From positions 2,709,001-2,773,000 of the forward strand of contig CANJKZ010000068.1 in assembly GCA_947471745.1 (NCBI GenBank): a stretch of DNA of 64,000 nucleotides. The letters are read 5' to 3'. The notes under the pieces are model-generated. The model saw nothing but the letters and a program-made list of their open reading frames with translations. It did not search any database and was not told the DNA's origin. The stretch comes from Closterium sp. Naga37s-1 (lineage: Eukaryota > Streptophyta > Zygnematophyceae > Desmidiales > Closteriaceae). The translations under genes and the position numbers were made by a program. Of this stretch, positions 32,233-41,640 are shown one piece after another; position 1 is the stretch's first letter; every line of letters begins with the position of its first letter.

Positions 32233-33334
32233 CTACGAATCAACAACTTTACCCCATTCCATGTCATACTCAACCAGGCTCATGCACATCAGGTCACTGA
32301 GCCTGGCATCACAGAGGCTGGTCCTCTGCCATGACTTAATCACGTTCTGGCGGCTAAAGCCGCGCTCACACTCGACGGTTCTGAGCGGCAGGACAGCCAC
32401 CGTCCAGAGGCGGACGAGGTTGCAGTAGCTCCGCTCCCAGTCCTTCGTTTTCAGCATGGCCGTCAGGTCGCGTTGAAAAGTGCGCTCGCCTTGAGGACTG
32501 CCAGCCAGGACAGGGACGAATATCCTCAGTTCCCTCTTGGCAGCACGCTTGTCCACACCTGCCACGCATTACACACAGAACAAGGACAGAAGAAGGCGGA
32601 TTCTGGTTATACACAGAGCAGGGACAGAACAAGGCAGATTCTAGTTATACACACAGCAATGACAGAACAAGGCAGATTCTGGATTTACACAGACCAAGGA
32701 CAGAACAAGGCAGATTCTGGATTTACAAATAGCAGGGACAGAACAAGGCAGATTCTGGATTTACACAGAGCAGGGACAGAACAATGCAGATTCTGGATTG
32801 ACACAAAGCAGGGACAGAACAATGCAGATTCTGGACAAAGGACAGAATGGGTAAGGCGATCTAGATGTGCTTACCTGGGAGAATGTTTGCTCGCTCGCAG
32901 GCATGGAACAAGTCGACGAGAGTCTCGAAGTGCTCGAGGCACTCCTCAGCGCGTCTCTCCTTGTCATCAGGGTACGTGTCTGGCATAAAAAGCCTGACAC
33001 CGTTCAGGCTATCGAGATCCCCCAGCCTCGACTGGAGGTGGCTGAGCGTTGACTTGGCGTGGCGGCGGCAGACGTCGAGGCACGACTGCAAGTCATCGAG
33101 GGTCTTGCTGTAGCCCATCAATGCCTCCTCGTGCAGCTCGAAGCTATGTTTTCGTGGCCGCCCCTCCTTGTCCACGCCATCCACCGTGACTTTTCGAGAC
33201 TTACTGAGCATGGCTAGGAAGGCCCCGAGATGTTGTTGTGGGCCGCCACTGAAGTCATCGCCGCACTCAATGTAGCGCGTACGGATGGTGATCAAGGTGC
33301 GGTGCATGGTCGCCTGCACCAATGTCATGTCGAC
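32233..33334 (-). pseudogene. hAT transposase C-terminal exons
   Basis: Exon 33334-32875 starts after a CAG acceptor with VDMTLVQATMHRTL, continues FELHEEALMGYSKTLDDL and ends at donor GTAAGC. Exon 32558-32233 starts after a CAG acceptor and carries the hAT dimerisation region: CNLVRLWTVAVLPLRTVECE with the third acidic residue, RGFSRQNVIKSWQRTSL and ARLSDLMCMSL, ending at TAG. I checked both junctions by hand: intron 33763-33335 is phase 0 and intron 32874-32559 is phase 1 (G|GT), and both keep the frame. These two exons contain no internal stop. Confidence 0.8.
32572..32840. repeat. 36-bp minisatellite inside hAT intron
   Basis: About seven copies of a unit around ACACAGAGCAGGGACAGAAC followed by AAGGCAGATTCTGGATTT. 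It fills almost the whole 316-bp intron between the last two exons. Confidence 0.9.
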
Positions 33335-33559
33335 CTGCCACATGACAAGGTATAGTTTCAACAAGGGCGGGGAGAGAAAGGGGAGAAGCAGGGAAGACGG
33401 GGCAGAGAAGGGACAGAGGAAAGGGTGAGTCGGGGAGGGAGAAGGGGGAGATGCGGGGCAAGGAGGCTACGTTTGCATGCAACCTCAGGCTCGGTGCAAA
33501 AGGCAAGGCTCCAGTGCGCGCTGATTGCCAGCAGCACAGGAAATTTCCCCCGGTTGCTA

Positions 33560-33750
33560 GAGAGACAAGGCCGGGAGGGAAGGCCGGGAGGGAAGGCCAG
33601 GGAGACAAGGCCGGGGAGGGAAGGCCGGGGAGACAAGGCCGGGGAGGGAAGGCCGGGGAAGGAAGGCCGGGGAGACAAGGCCGGGGAGGGAAGGCCGGAG
33701 AGGGGAGGCCGGGGAGGGAAGGCCGGGGAGGGAAGGCCGAGGAGGGAAGC
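33560..33750. repeat. 14-bp purine minisatellite inside hAT intron
   Basis: About 13 copies of a variable unit around AAGGCCGGGGAGGG, all purine-rich on the plus strand. It occupies nearly half of the 429-bp intron 33335-33763. Overlapping ORFs on both strands are artefacts of this repeat. Confidence 0.88.
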
Positions 33751-33763
33751 GGGGGCAACTCAC

Positions 33764-34866
33764 CACCCGCTTCTGAAACTCCAGGTTGAGGTTGTTGAGG
33801 ATGATGAGCATGTTGGCGAGGTATTAGAGATACACATTGAACATCACAGAAGTCACAATGGGGTAGAAGTCGTCGTCCCACCCTCACAGGAGCACAATGA
33901 CGGCAGGGAGCACTCGCACCAAGCGCGCAATGGCATCGCCTCGGCTCAGCCAACGAACTGCGTGAATTCCCTGCAGTTCAAGGTTTGTCTGGCAGAACAC
34001 CTCCTGCAGCTCTTTGAACTCATTGTTAGAGGAATGCGACCTTCCCGGGTACTCCGCGAGTTCTTTCAGCATGGTGTCGATTAGGCCCAGCTCAGGGACT
34101 GCAGTGGCGGCGTCCTTGGCTGCCATCGCCTCTCTGCGCGACATGATGTGGGCACGAGAGAAGGGAGGGTGACAGGGAGAGAAGGGGCCACGAATGTTTC
34201 TGTGGGCCATTGATGTCCGTCGGGGGGGGAGGGAAAGGAGGGGGGAAACAAAATGGGTGAGGAATGGCATGAGCTGGTGATCATGTGAGCGCCTACCTGC
34301 CTTGCTGTTTCTGCGCAATGTGATGGGCATTCAGATGCAACACACACAGGCAATGAGTGTTACTCGCCGATGTGCAATGCAATGGCTGGAGAAGAGGTGC
34401 GGAACCCGTACACGGAGCCGAGCCACCAGCCCGTTTGTGCTACCCATCATCGCCCCTACGCCATCCGTGCTAATCCCAGCCATCCTGCTTGTGTCAACAC
34501 CAAGTGAGTCAAGGTTTGTCAGCAACAAGGAAAGCAACGAAGCGCCATCACAGTTCTCCACCGTCAGTAGCCCGATGAACTCCGTGACTACACGAGAGTC
34601 ACGGAGAAACGTGGCAAACACGATCTGGTGTTTGCCGCGCACACGATCCTTACTCTCGTCACATGCTAGTCCGATAAATGGACTAAACTGCAACCAGACG
34701 TCCTGACGAACGCGCAGATATATTGCAGTGCTTGCGATGTGCTCGGCAAACCCGTATCCGCGTCCAACGGAAGAAGGTACTGTGGGTTAGTAACGGTGTG
34801 AAAGTTGTGAGCAATCTCCGTACTAAAGTTCTCGACTATAGCAGACATTGTTGACTCGCGGCTCAC
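33764..34866 (-). pseudogene. hAT transposase catalytic core
   Basis: In order on the minus strand: SAIVENFSTEIAHNFH; a frame change near 34757; QFSPFIGLACDESKDR with the first catalytic Asp; LLTVENCDGAS; AGISTDGVGAMMGSTNG with the second Asp; SSHCIAHRR, the CxxH motif of hAT enzymes. A likely intron follows (about 34130-34363, exact splice unresolved). The next exon reads VPELGLIDTMLKELAEY, FKELQEVFCQTNLELQ and IHAVRWLSRGDAIARLVRVL. Two stops at about 33884 (TGA) and 33824 (TAA) interrupt this exon in frame; both can be read as C-to-T changes. The exon ends V at 33764 with donor GTGAGT. Confidence 0.75.
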
Positions 34867-35756
34867 TTGGTGTAATAAGCACCGTAGCCATTCTTAGGGA
34901 AGCCTGGTGTCTGCCGCTCTGCAAGGTGCCGAACTAATTGAACCCACATTTCAATCGGTGCATCACACTTGCAGATGAAAAGCAGGGTTTCCAGCAGCGC
35001 AATGACTCTTACACGCTGGATGTCTCCAGTCTTTGGGCAATCGATGATGCGCTGCTGCTTCTCAGCCGCCTGCTCCGCCAGGGCCTGTCTCTTGACGGAC
35101 CATTTGTGCTTCCTGGATCTTTGATGTGTGCGGAATGCTTGGGTTTGGACGTTGACGGCACCTTCGCCAGCAGCGCCGTAGTTTGTGACGTGTCCTGCGT
35201 GCACCATACACAAACTGCACCTCACCGAAGGGAAACCGAAGGAGGTTGGACAAAGCACGAACCACGGGAAATCGGTTGACCATTCCCGTTTGTACTTCAT
35301 AAGCGCCTCCTGGTATTTTTCTTCTGCCTCATCGGTCAGTTCCTCAGTAGACGAAGATGTTGCAGGAACGGCAGATGGTCCTAGTACTACTGGCTCTATG
35401 CGGATGCGTACGGTAGGTTCCGTAGGACTATCTCGACAGAAAGACAAGCGCGACTGTTTGTGCTTGGTCGCTTTTAACTTAGCACTAGCGGCAGGGCCGA
35501 TCCGTGTTGCACCTAGTCGTAAAACATTGGTGGGGATTGTACTAGCACGGGGCGGTATTATTACTTGAGTTGGAGATGAACTAGCAGTGGGTGAAACTTC
35601 CGGTAAGGTGGATACGGTTTGGGCAGGACGCAAGAACTCTAATCCTGTCAAACCCTGTGGTCGACTAGTTAAGACCGGGTTTGCCGATGATACTGGCGCC
35701 GCGACATTGTCCTCGTTGGCCATTATTAGTGCAAGTGAGCCAGCTGAGCTACTCAA
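34863..35756 (-). pseudogene. hAT transposase N-terminal exon
   Basis: 297 codons. Residues 1-150 are a low-complexity Ser/Pro/Thr-rich leader with a basic patch (KLKATKHKQSRLSF). Residues about 165-230 form a TTF-type zinc finger: FPWFVLC, VRCSLCMVHAG and the histidine-containing THQRSRKHKWSVKRQ, as found at the N-terminus of ZNF862/DUF4371-type hAT proteins and expected to bind the transposon ends. Then comes the helical segment RVIALLETLLFICKCDAPIE. The frame ends at a TGA; coding similarity continues in the next frame (VSRESTMSAIVENF), with no room for a normal intron, so a 1-bp slip is likely. Confidence 0.75.
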
Positions 35757-36161
35757 ACAGCAACACTGGAAGGGTGTTCCAGGAGGCTCAACAGCAGAGA
35801 GTCACCCACCTAGTGCATGCATGGCACACGACGAGATGGGAGTGTTCCCTGTTTTCCCCATCTGATGGGTTGGTTGTTGCGTTGCGCAGGGTCGAAAGTG
35901 CAAGGGGATGGCGAAGGCGGGACAAATACACGGGAAAAACAATCCGCCGCAGAATTTTTTACGAGGAAAAAAATCGCGGGAAACGGTAACCACAACCACA
36001 ACTATCCTGATTTTCCAGGGCATTTCATATAAAAACATCTTGAGAGCTCAGGGTTAAAAGTGACACTGGTATTCTGAAATGACAAGGCAAAATCAAATAT
36101 GCATCCAAAATTCAGGGTAATCAGGATGTTTTGCCCTGATATCCTGGGGCCTGCATTCCGC

Positions 36162-36990
36162 TACGCACGATGTTTTGAGTGTCGCGTAGTACGAGGTCGT
36201 CGGGCTGGTAAGTGACAGGTCGGCGGTGGCGGTCGGCGTTGCGCTTAGCGATGGTGCTTGATATTTTTATTGTGTCTGCTGCTCGGGTCCGTGCTGCCTG
36301 TAAAATTTATGCGAACTGTTGCGCGCGTGGTACTGGGTTGTCGGTATTCGGGGTCATCGGTACTGTGGGGTCTTGTCCGTAGTTCAGGTAAAACGGTGAT
36401 TGTTGGGTTGTGGCGGATGGCGAGTTGTTGTACGCGAACTCGATGAGTGGCAGTTGATGTTCCCAAGTGGTCGGGTCGGATAAGTTGCTCCATGGTTTGG
36501 TTTGTCCGTTCTGTCTGTCCGTCGGTCTCGGGGTGGTACAAAGAACTAAACTGTAGTCGTATGCCGAACTGCTGCCACATGTTCCACCAGAAGTTGCTAG
36601 TGAATTTCGTGTTGAGGTCGCTGTTGATTGCTGCTGGTATCCCGTGTAGTCGAACGACGGTGGAGATGAAGAGGCAGATTGTTTCTTCGGCTGTGATTGA
36701 TTTCTTGCAGGCTGCAAAATGTGCCATCTTCGTCAGCCGATCGCCGACAACCAGGATTGCATCGTTCCCACTTGCCTCAACCGGTAACCCCATGACGAAG
36801 TCCATCGTCACCTGCTGCCAAGCACGCTCTGGGGGTGGTATCGGCTACAATTGTCCTGCCGGCCGCTTCCATGATGATTTCATGAGCTGGCAGGTGGGAC
36901 ACGATGCCATGTGTCGTTGCACGTCGGTCAGCATTTCGGGCTAGTAGTAATACCGCTGCAGCTGTTGCCGTGTTTTCTCTACGCCGAAAT
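36162..36990 (-). pseudogene. G2 integrase
   Basis: The zinc-module Cys pair lies near 36900. The core has D in TMDFVMGLP, D in INSDLNTKF (relatives usually have SDRD) and E in TDGQTERTNQTMEQL. A frameshift near 36500 moves the rest to another frame (LPLIEFAYNNSPSATTQQSP, YLNYGQDPTVP). After another shift the tail DDLVLRDTQNIVRSG near 36165-36210 corresponds to the integrase C-terminal domain, where hAT interrupts it. I see no chromodomain. Confidence 0.8.
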
Positions 36991-37173
36991 GACCTGTGGT
37001 AACTACGTCATGTGCATCCTATAGCAGTAATTCCCGAAGTAACCTGTAGCCCGGAACCCAGATGTGGTCGGTGCCGGCATTTACGTAATAAACCACCTTT
37101 GCTGCAGCAAACTGCTGCGAATTCCCCCCTGTGAAGAATGGGTCCGTTTGTTATCCGTGGGTAAATAGTCCTG

Positions 37174-38440
37174 TCAGTAGCGGGCTGGTTTGGGCGAGTA
37201 GTATAGCGTGGATTTGGGCAGTGGGGCGGGCCAGTGTCTCGGCGATGTTCGATGCCCCCCTTTTGTAGGTGACCGTGTAGTGGAAGTGTGACTCGAGGAA
37301 ATCGAGCTAGCGAACTGTCGTGGGTTGAGGTGGGGCTGTGTGTGGAGGTACTGTAGTGATTTGTGGTGTGTCCGTACTGTCTCGTCTGCGCCGATCAAGT
37401 AACAGCGCCACACTTTGAATGCGTGCATGATCGCGAGCATTTCGAGGTCGTGTATCGGGTAGTTTTTCTCGGGCGGATGCAGTTTTCGTAATTCGTATGC
37501 GATGGGTTGTAGGCCGTTGCCGAAATCCTGTAGCAGTACGGCTCCGATGGCGTTGTCGCTTGCCTCTCTTACCACTTTGAATGGGCGGTGTGGGTCGGCA
37601 ATGCGCAGTACGGGCGGTTTTAAGGGCAGAGAAGGCAGCACGCTCTTTCTCCCCCACGTAAAAGCGACCCCCTTCCGCAGCAGGTCCATCAGTGGGGCTG
37701 TTAACCGTGCCATGTCGGGGACGAATCGACAGACATAACCCTTACAAACTCTGCAGCTCCGTGATATTTGTCGGGGGGTGCCACGCTTTCACAATGTCCA
37801 GATTCTTTGGGTCGATCTCAACCCCAGCCTCCGAAATGACGTGCCCCGGAAATTCTAGCCAGTCCTGAAAGAACTCGCACTTGGAACCCTTAGTCAGTGA
37901 GCGGTGCTCGTCTAAAATTATAAACACTACTGTTAGATCTGCTAAATGCTGCTGCTTGTCGCGACTGTAGACGAGGATGTCGTTGAGGAAAACAATCACG
38001 TATTTATCTAAGAGTGGCATAAACGCCTCGTTCATGGTAATCTGAAACTTTGCTGGTGCGTTGGTCAGCCCGAATGGCATCACGGTGTATTCGAATGACC
38101 CGTACCTAGTCCTAAATGCTGTCTTGGCACAGTCCGATGGTTCGACCCTAATCTGATGGTAACCTCCCCGTAAATCTATTTTCGAAATGACCCGTGATGT
38201 TCGCAGTTGATATATCAGTTCGTCGGCGCAGGTGATGGGGTATCGCGACTTGACTGTAACCCTGTTCAATGCCCTGTAGTCGTTGCACATGCGAAACTAT
38301 CCGTCCCTTTACAGTGTGAACAGTATCGGTGGGGCGAATGATGACGAGCTCGGTCGGATGTTTTTTTCTGCTTCCTCAGTTCGTCAAGCTCGGGCTGTGT
38401 CAGGCTGAACTATCATTGTACAGTTAGCTGTGCCCGAGGT
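37174..38440 (-). pseudogene. G2 reverse transcriptase and RNase H
   Basis: RT: DYRALNRVTVKSRYPI, SKIDLRGGYHQIRVEPSD, FRTRYGSFEYTVMPFGLTNA and the active-site block VIVFLNDILVYS, where the first of the two catalytic Asp residues is Asn. The thumb follows (KCEFFQDWLEFPGHVISEAG) and the frame stops at 37742. RNase H is open from 37713: DNAIGAVLLQDFGNGLQPIA, HDLEMLAIMHAFKVWRCYL, HKSLQYLHTQ, shifting frame near 37300. The Asp-to-Asn change alone should abolish polymerase activity. Confidence 0.83.
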
Positions 38441-39524
38441 TCTAACTCTATTCGGTGATCGTCTGCCCGCTGAGGTGGCAGCCCCTTCGGTAAGTCATGG
38501 GGAAATATCCCCGGGTACCATTTCAATAGTTCCTGTAGTTCGGGCGGTACTGCTGCTAGCAGTTTCTGAAAATCACTCGGCTGCTCTGCTTCTCCTACCA
38601 CTGCAATATCCACCACGTACACGTCAGCTCCAGCGGCAACAGCCCGTTTCATCGTGCTGGCGTTGACGTGGACCGTTGAAGACTCGGGCGACTGCCAGCG
38701 AGGTAGTTCGACCCAATTATCGCTACTTTGCACAGTGCACCTACCCGTCGTCCATTCGATTCATGGGTTATACCGTCGCAGCCAATCACATCCCAGTAAA
38801 ATGTCGTGCCCATCCAATGTCGTCGCGAGCATCTCCTGTGTAAACCCGAAGTTCCCCCCGCAGCGAATTTTTACTCGTTCGACCATCTCCCGTATGTCAA
38901 CTAAGCGTACGTCTATCTGTGGTAAACACCGATTAAGTGCCAGTTCCAGCTTCCGCGCAGTCGCGGTATTAACTAAGCTGTGACTTGCTCCTCCGTCGAT
39001 CAAAATCTTCACTGCTGCTCCTTGTATTTTCTCGTGAATCAGTACTGGGCAATCCGTCGCTGGACCCTCCTTATTCATCCGAGCCCGATCGATGGCGTGA
39101 ATCGGTACTGTGACTCGGTAAGGGTCAGTGAGGTTGGGCAAGCAGGTAGTCTTGTCAGTTGTTGGCCCAACTTCTACAAACTGCTGGCGTTTCCCTGCCT
39201 TTGAGACTCTCACCCCTACTCTGCTCCGCGGCGCCTCAGCTCCTCTGGACATTCATTTTTGCGATGGCCCGGCCTATTGCAAGCAAAGCAGCGCCCCTTA
39301 AACGGCGCGTCAGCTGCATTCGCCGCAACGGCGTGTACCGTGGCATGCTCGATCGGTCCCCGATGGCGGTGTCCGTAGTAGGACCCCGGTTTCGGTCGGC
39401 GTAGGATATCGATTTTCTCTGCGAGCGCGAGGATTTTGTTAAAATTTGATAGCCCGCGTAGCATAATCTCGTGCGAGATGTCCGGCTTTAGTCCACCCGC
39501 TCCGCCTCGTGCATGTAGCCGACT
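38441..39524 (-). pseudogene. G2 gag knuckle and protease
   Basis: The gag remnant has a canonical C-x2-C-x4-H-x4-C knuckle (CFACNRPGHRKNEC) at about 39250-39300, preceded by ISHEIMLRGLSNFNKILALA. The protease region near 38985-39010 reads VKILIDGGASHSLVNT, so the active-site triplet is D-G-G instead of D-S/T-G, with the later block DILLGCDWLRRYNP. A spacer of about 100 codons (38413-38733) links protease to RT and carries WYPGIFPHDLPKGLPPQR. Several frame changes separate these blocks. Confidence 0.8.
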
Positions 39525-39656
39525 TGTCAAACTATTATATTATTTATGTTGTGTAGGCTGTAGTGGAGTAGCCCATAAGGGGTACAGCCCAATTAGGGTT
39601 AGTACTTGTACCAACTTCCTACTCATTGCATTCATTCCTCGTTTAATATTCTGACA
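39525..39656 (+). repeat. E8 5' LTR and primer site
   Basis: 132 bp, TGTCAAACTA to TCTGACA, followed at 39657 by TGGTATCAGAGTAGG, a good initiator-tRNA-type primer site. The 39690-40184 leader is composed of CCCTGCCCGCGCGCCG-type repeats. Confidence 0.9.
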
Positions 39657-40184
39657 TGGTATCAGAGTAGGTCCTATTCCAGGACCGTTTTTTTAGGGCC
39701 CACCGAATAATTACCTGCCCGTAGCACGTCACCCTGTTCGTAGCACCCTACCCCGCCCGTCGCGCTGCCCCGCAAGTCGCGGTGCCCTGCCCTGCCCGCG
39801 CGCTACCCTGCTGGCTGCCGCGCCGCCTTACCCTGCCCGCGCGCTGCCCTGCTGGCTGCCGCGCCGCCCTGCCCTGCCCGCCCGCCTCCCTGCTGGCTGC
39901 CGCGCCACCCTGCCCTGCCCGCGCGCCGCCCTGCTGGCTGCCCTGCCCTGCCCTACCCGCGCGCCGCCCTGCAGCCTGCCCGCGTGCCACCCTGCTAGCC
40001 GCGCGCCGCCGTGCCCTGCCCGCGCACCGCCCAGCCCTGCCTGCGAGCCGCCCTGGTGGCCGCTGTGCTGCCTTGCCCTGCCCTAAGCGCCGCTCTTCCT
40101 TGGCCGTGCGCTGCCCTGCCGTGCGCGTTTCCCTAGTGCACACGTGCCGCCCTGCTCGTCACGCGCCACCTTGCTCTGCCCGCT

Positions 40185-41640
40185 ATGGCTACTCTCAGCA
40201 TTCTCACATTCGATCCCGAGGGCCGTCCGATCTAGTTCGATACGTGGGTCGATGACTTACAGCTATACTTACTGAGCGATTCTAGAGACGGCATTTCGTT
40301 GTTTGACCACACGTCTGGAGCCTCTCTCGCCCCTCCCAACACAGCTGACAGTGCGACTTGCTCATAGTGGCTTACCCGTGACACTGCTGCTTGCCTAGCT
40401 GTTCGCAATCACCTACCGTTAGCTGAACGCGCTCACTTTGGCCAGCACAAGACTGCTACAGCCCTGTACGACACTATAGTCGCTCGTTACTCCTCCCCTG
40501 CCACTTCTGCTCTCGGCCGCCTTATACTGCCCTAACTTTTTCCCGAGCTGTCCGACTTTGCCATAGTCGACGACCTAGTCACCCACCTTCGAACTAGTGA
40601 CACTCGCTACTACGCCGCGCTTCCCACCAAGTTTCTAGACAAGAATGCTCCCCCCATGTACATCGCTCTCTACTTCATCGTCACTCGCCTCCCTGACTCT
40701 CTTAGCGCAGTCAAGGACCTCTTTCCCGCCATGGACCCCACGGACCTCACTGTCGACCTGCTCGAGAAGCACCTCCTTGCAGCTGAGGCTAGCATAGTCG
40801 CTGTAGGTGCTGCTCGTGGCACTCCTCGCACTCCCTTCTTTGAGGGGTGTTCCCCCTCCCCCCTTGCCCCCTCCTACGCTTCTGCTGCTGCTGTTGACTT
40901 CCTTCGTACTGAGGAGGTCGGGGCTGCATCTGCTCCTACTGCGAGGCGCAGAACCGCGCAGAACCGCGCAGAACCGCACTGAACCGCGCAGAACCGCACT
41001 GAACTGCACAGAACTGCACAGAACCGCACCCGCTGCCCCACCCGTTCCAGCCAGAACTGCTGCCCCACCTGTTCCAGTCACCTCACCCAGAATCAGCTGC
41101 CCCACCCAGTACTCTCCACCCCGCAGAACTGCACAGAACCGCACAGAACCGTGCAGAACCGCACTGGATTGCACAGAACCGCACCGAACCGCACCCGCTG
41201 TCCCACCAGTAGCAGCAGTTTAGGCTGCCCCCAGCAAAACCAGAAGCAGCATAGGCTGCCCCAGCGCTCGAGCAGCAGCTTAGGCTACCGCCAGCGCACC
41301 ATCAGCAGCTTAGGCTGCCCCCAGTGCACCAGCAGCAGCTTAGGCTGCCCCCAGCAGAACCAGCAGCAGCTTAGGCTGCCCCAAGCAGAACCAGCAGCAG
41401 TATAGGCTCACATGGCGTGTACTAGAGCTCTTCAGCAGCAGGGCCAGCCGCAGCACTCCCGGCAGTGGGGACCTGCGGGTCCAAAGGGTGGAGCCCCCAG
41501 CAGTGGCTCAGCTAGCAGTGGGCGAGACGTCGGCCCCTGCGGGTACCGGGCCCTGACAGGCCCTGGTGCTGGCACCACCTGTTGGAGTCCTGACCACTCT
41601 GCGTCCAGCTGCTACCGTCGACTCGACGACCTCCACCGTG
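40185..41640 (+). pseudogene. E8 gag
   Basis: MATLSILTFDPEGRPI then TAG at 40233. Same-frame blocks: LFDHTSGASLAPP, WLTRDTAACLAVRNHLPLAE with a TAG just before W (40365), YSSPATSALGRL, MYIALYFIVTRLPDSLSAV, LLEKHLLAAEASIVAVG. Where E4 and E6 have a Gly-rich tract, E8 has two different repeats (40950-41405) that remain in frame. The zinc knuckle then reads CGYRALTGPGAGTTCWSPDH with SASSC, the C-x13-C-x4-H-x4-C form with all four ligands, followed by RRLDDLHRERFGPH. Confidence 0.85.
40950..41405 (+). repeat. In-frame gag repeats of E8
   Basis: Two arrays: CGCAGAACCGCA-type 12-bp units (40945-41200), encoding Asn-Arg-Thr-Glu-rich sequence, and roughly 36-bp units around CAGCAGCAGCTTAGGCTGCC (41210-41405), encoding SSLGCPQQNQ. 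They replace the Gly-rich segment of relatives. Confidence 0.85.

Larger units (their letters stand above)
31749..36153 (-). mobile_element. hAT-superfamily DNA transposon
   Basis: Encodes a broken hAT transposase on the minus strand. CATTCCGC occurs at 31741-31748 and 36154-36161, an 8-bp direct repeat as expected for hAT target duplication. Both ends begin CA when read inwards, but the terminal inverted repeat is weak: the best match (GGCACCCTGAGGCCTCAGGG against CAGGCCCCAGGATATCAGGG) is offset by about 20 bases on the left, so the left border is uncertain by that amount. The left flank is the E7 LTR and the right flank is gypsy G2, so the insertion post-dates their junction. Confidence 0.72.
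36154..39524 (-). mobile_element. G2: decayed Ty3/gypsy element
   Basis: Minus-strand gypsy with gag knuckle, protease, RT, RNase H and integrase in order from 39524 down to 36162. Bounded on the right by the E8 LTR, which cuts gag, and on the left by the hAT element, which cuts the integrase tail. No LTR of its own is present. It is more AT-rich than G1 and only distantly similar to it. Confidence 0.87.

Noticed and set aside
32572..32840. CRISPR-like array
   Set aside because: The 36-bp units are contiguous tandem repeats with no unique spacers, inside a eukaryotic intron.
33560..33750. Proline-rich coding sequence
   Set aside because: The ORFs come from a 14-bp purine minisatellite within an intron.
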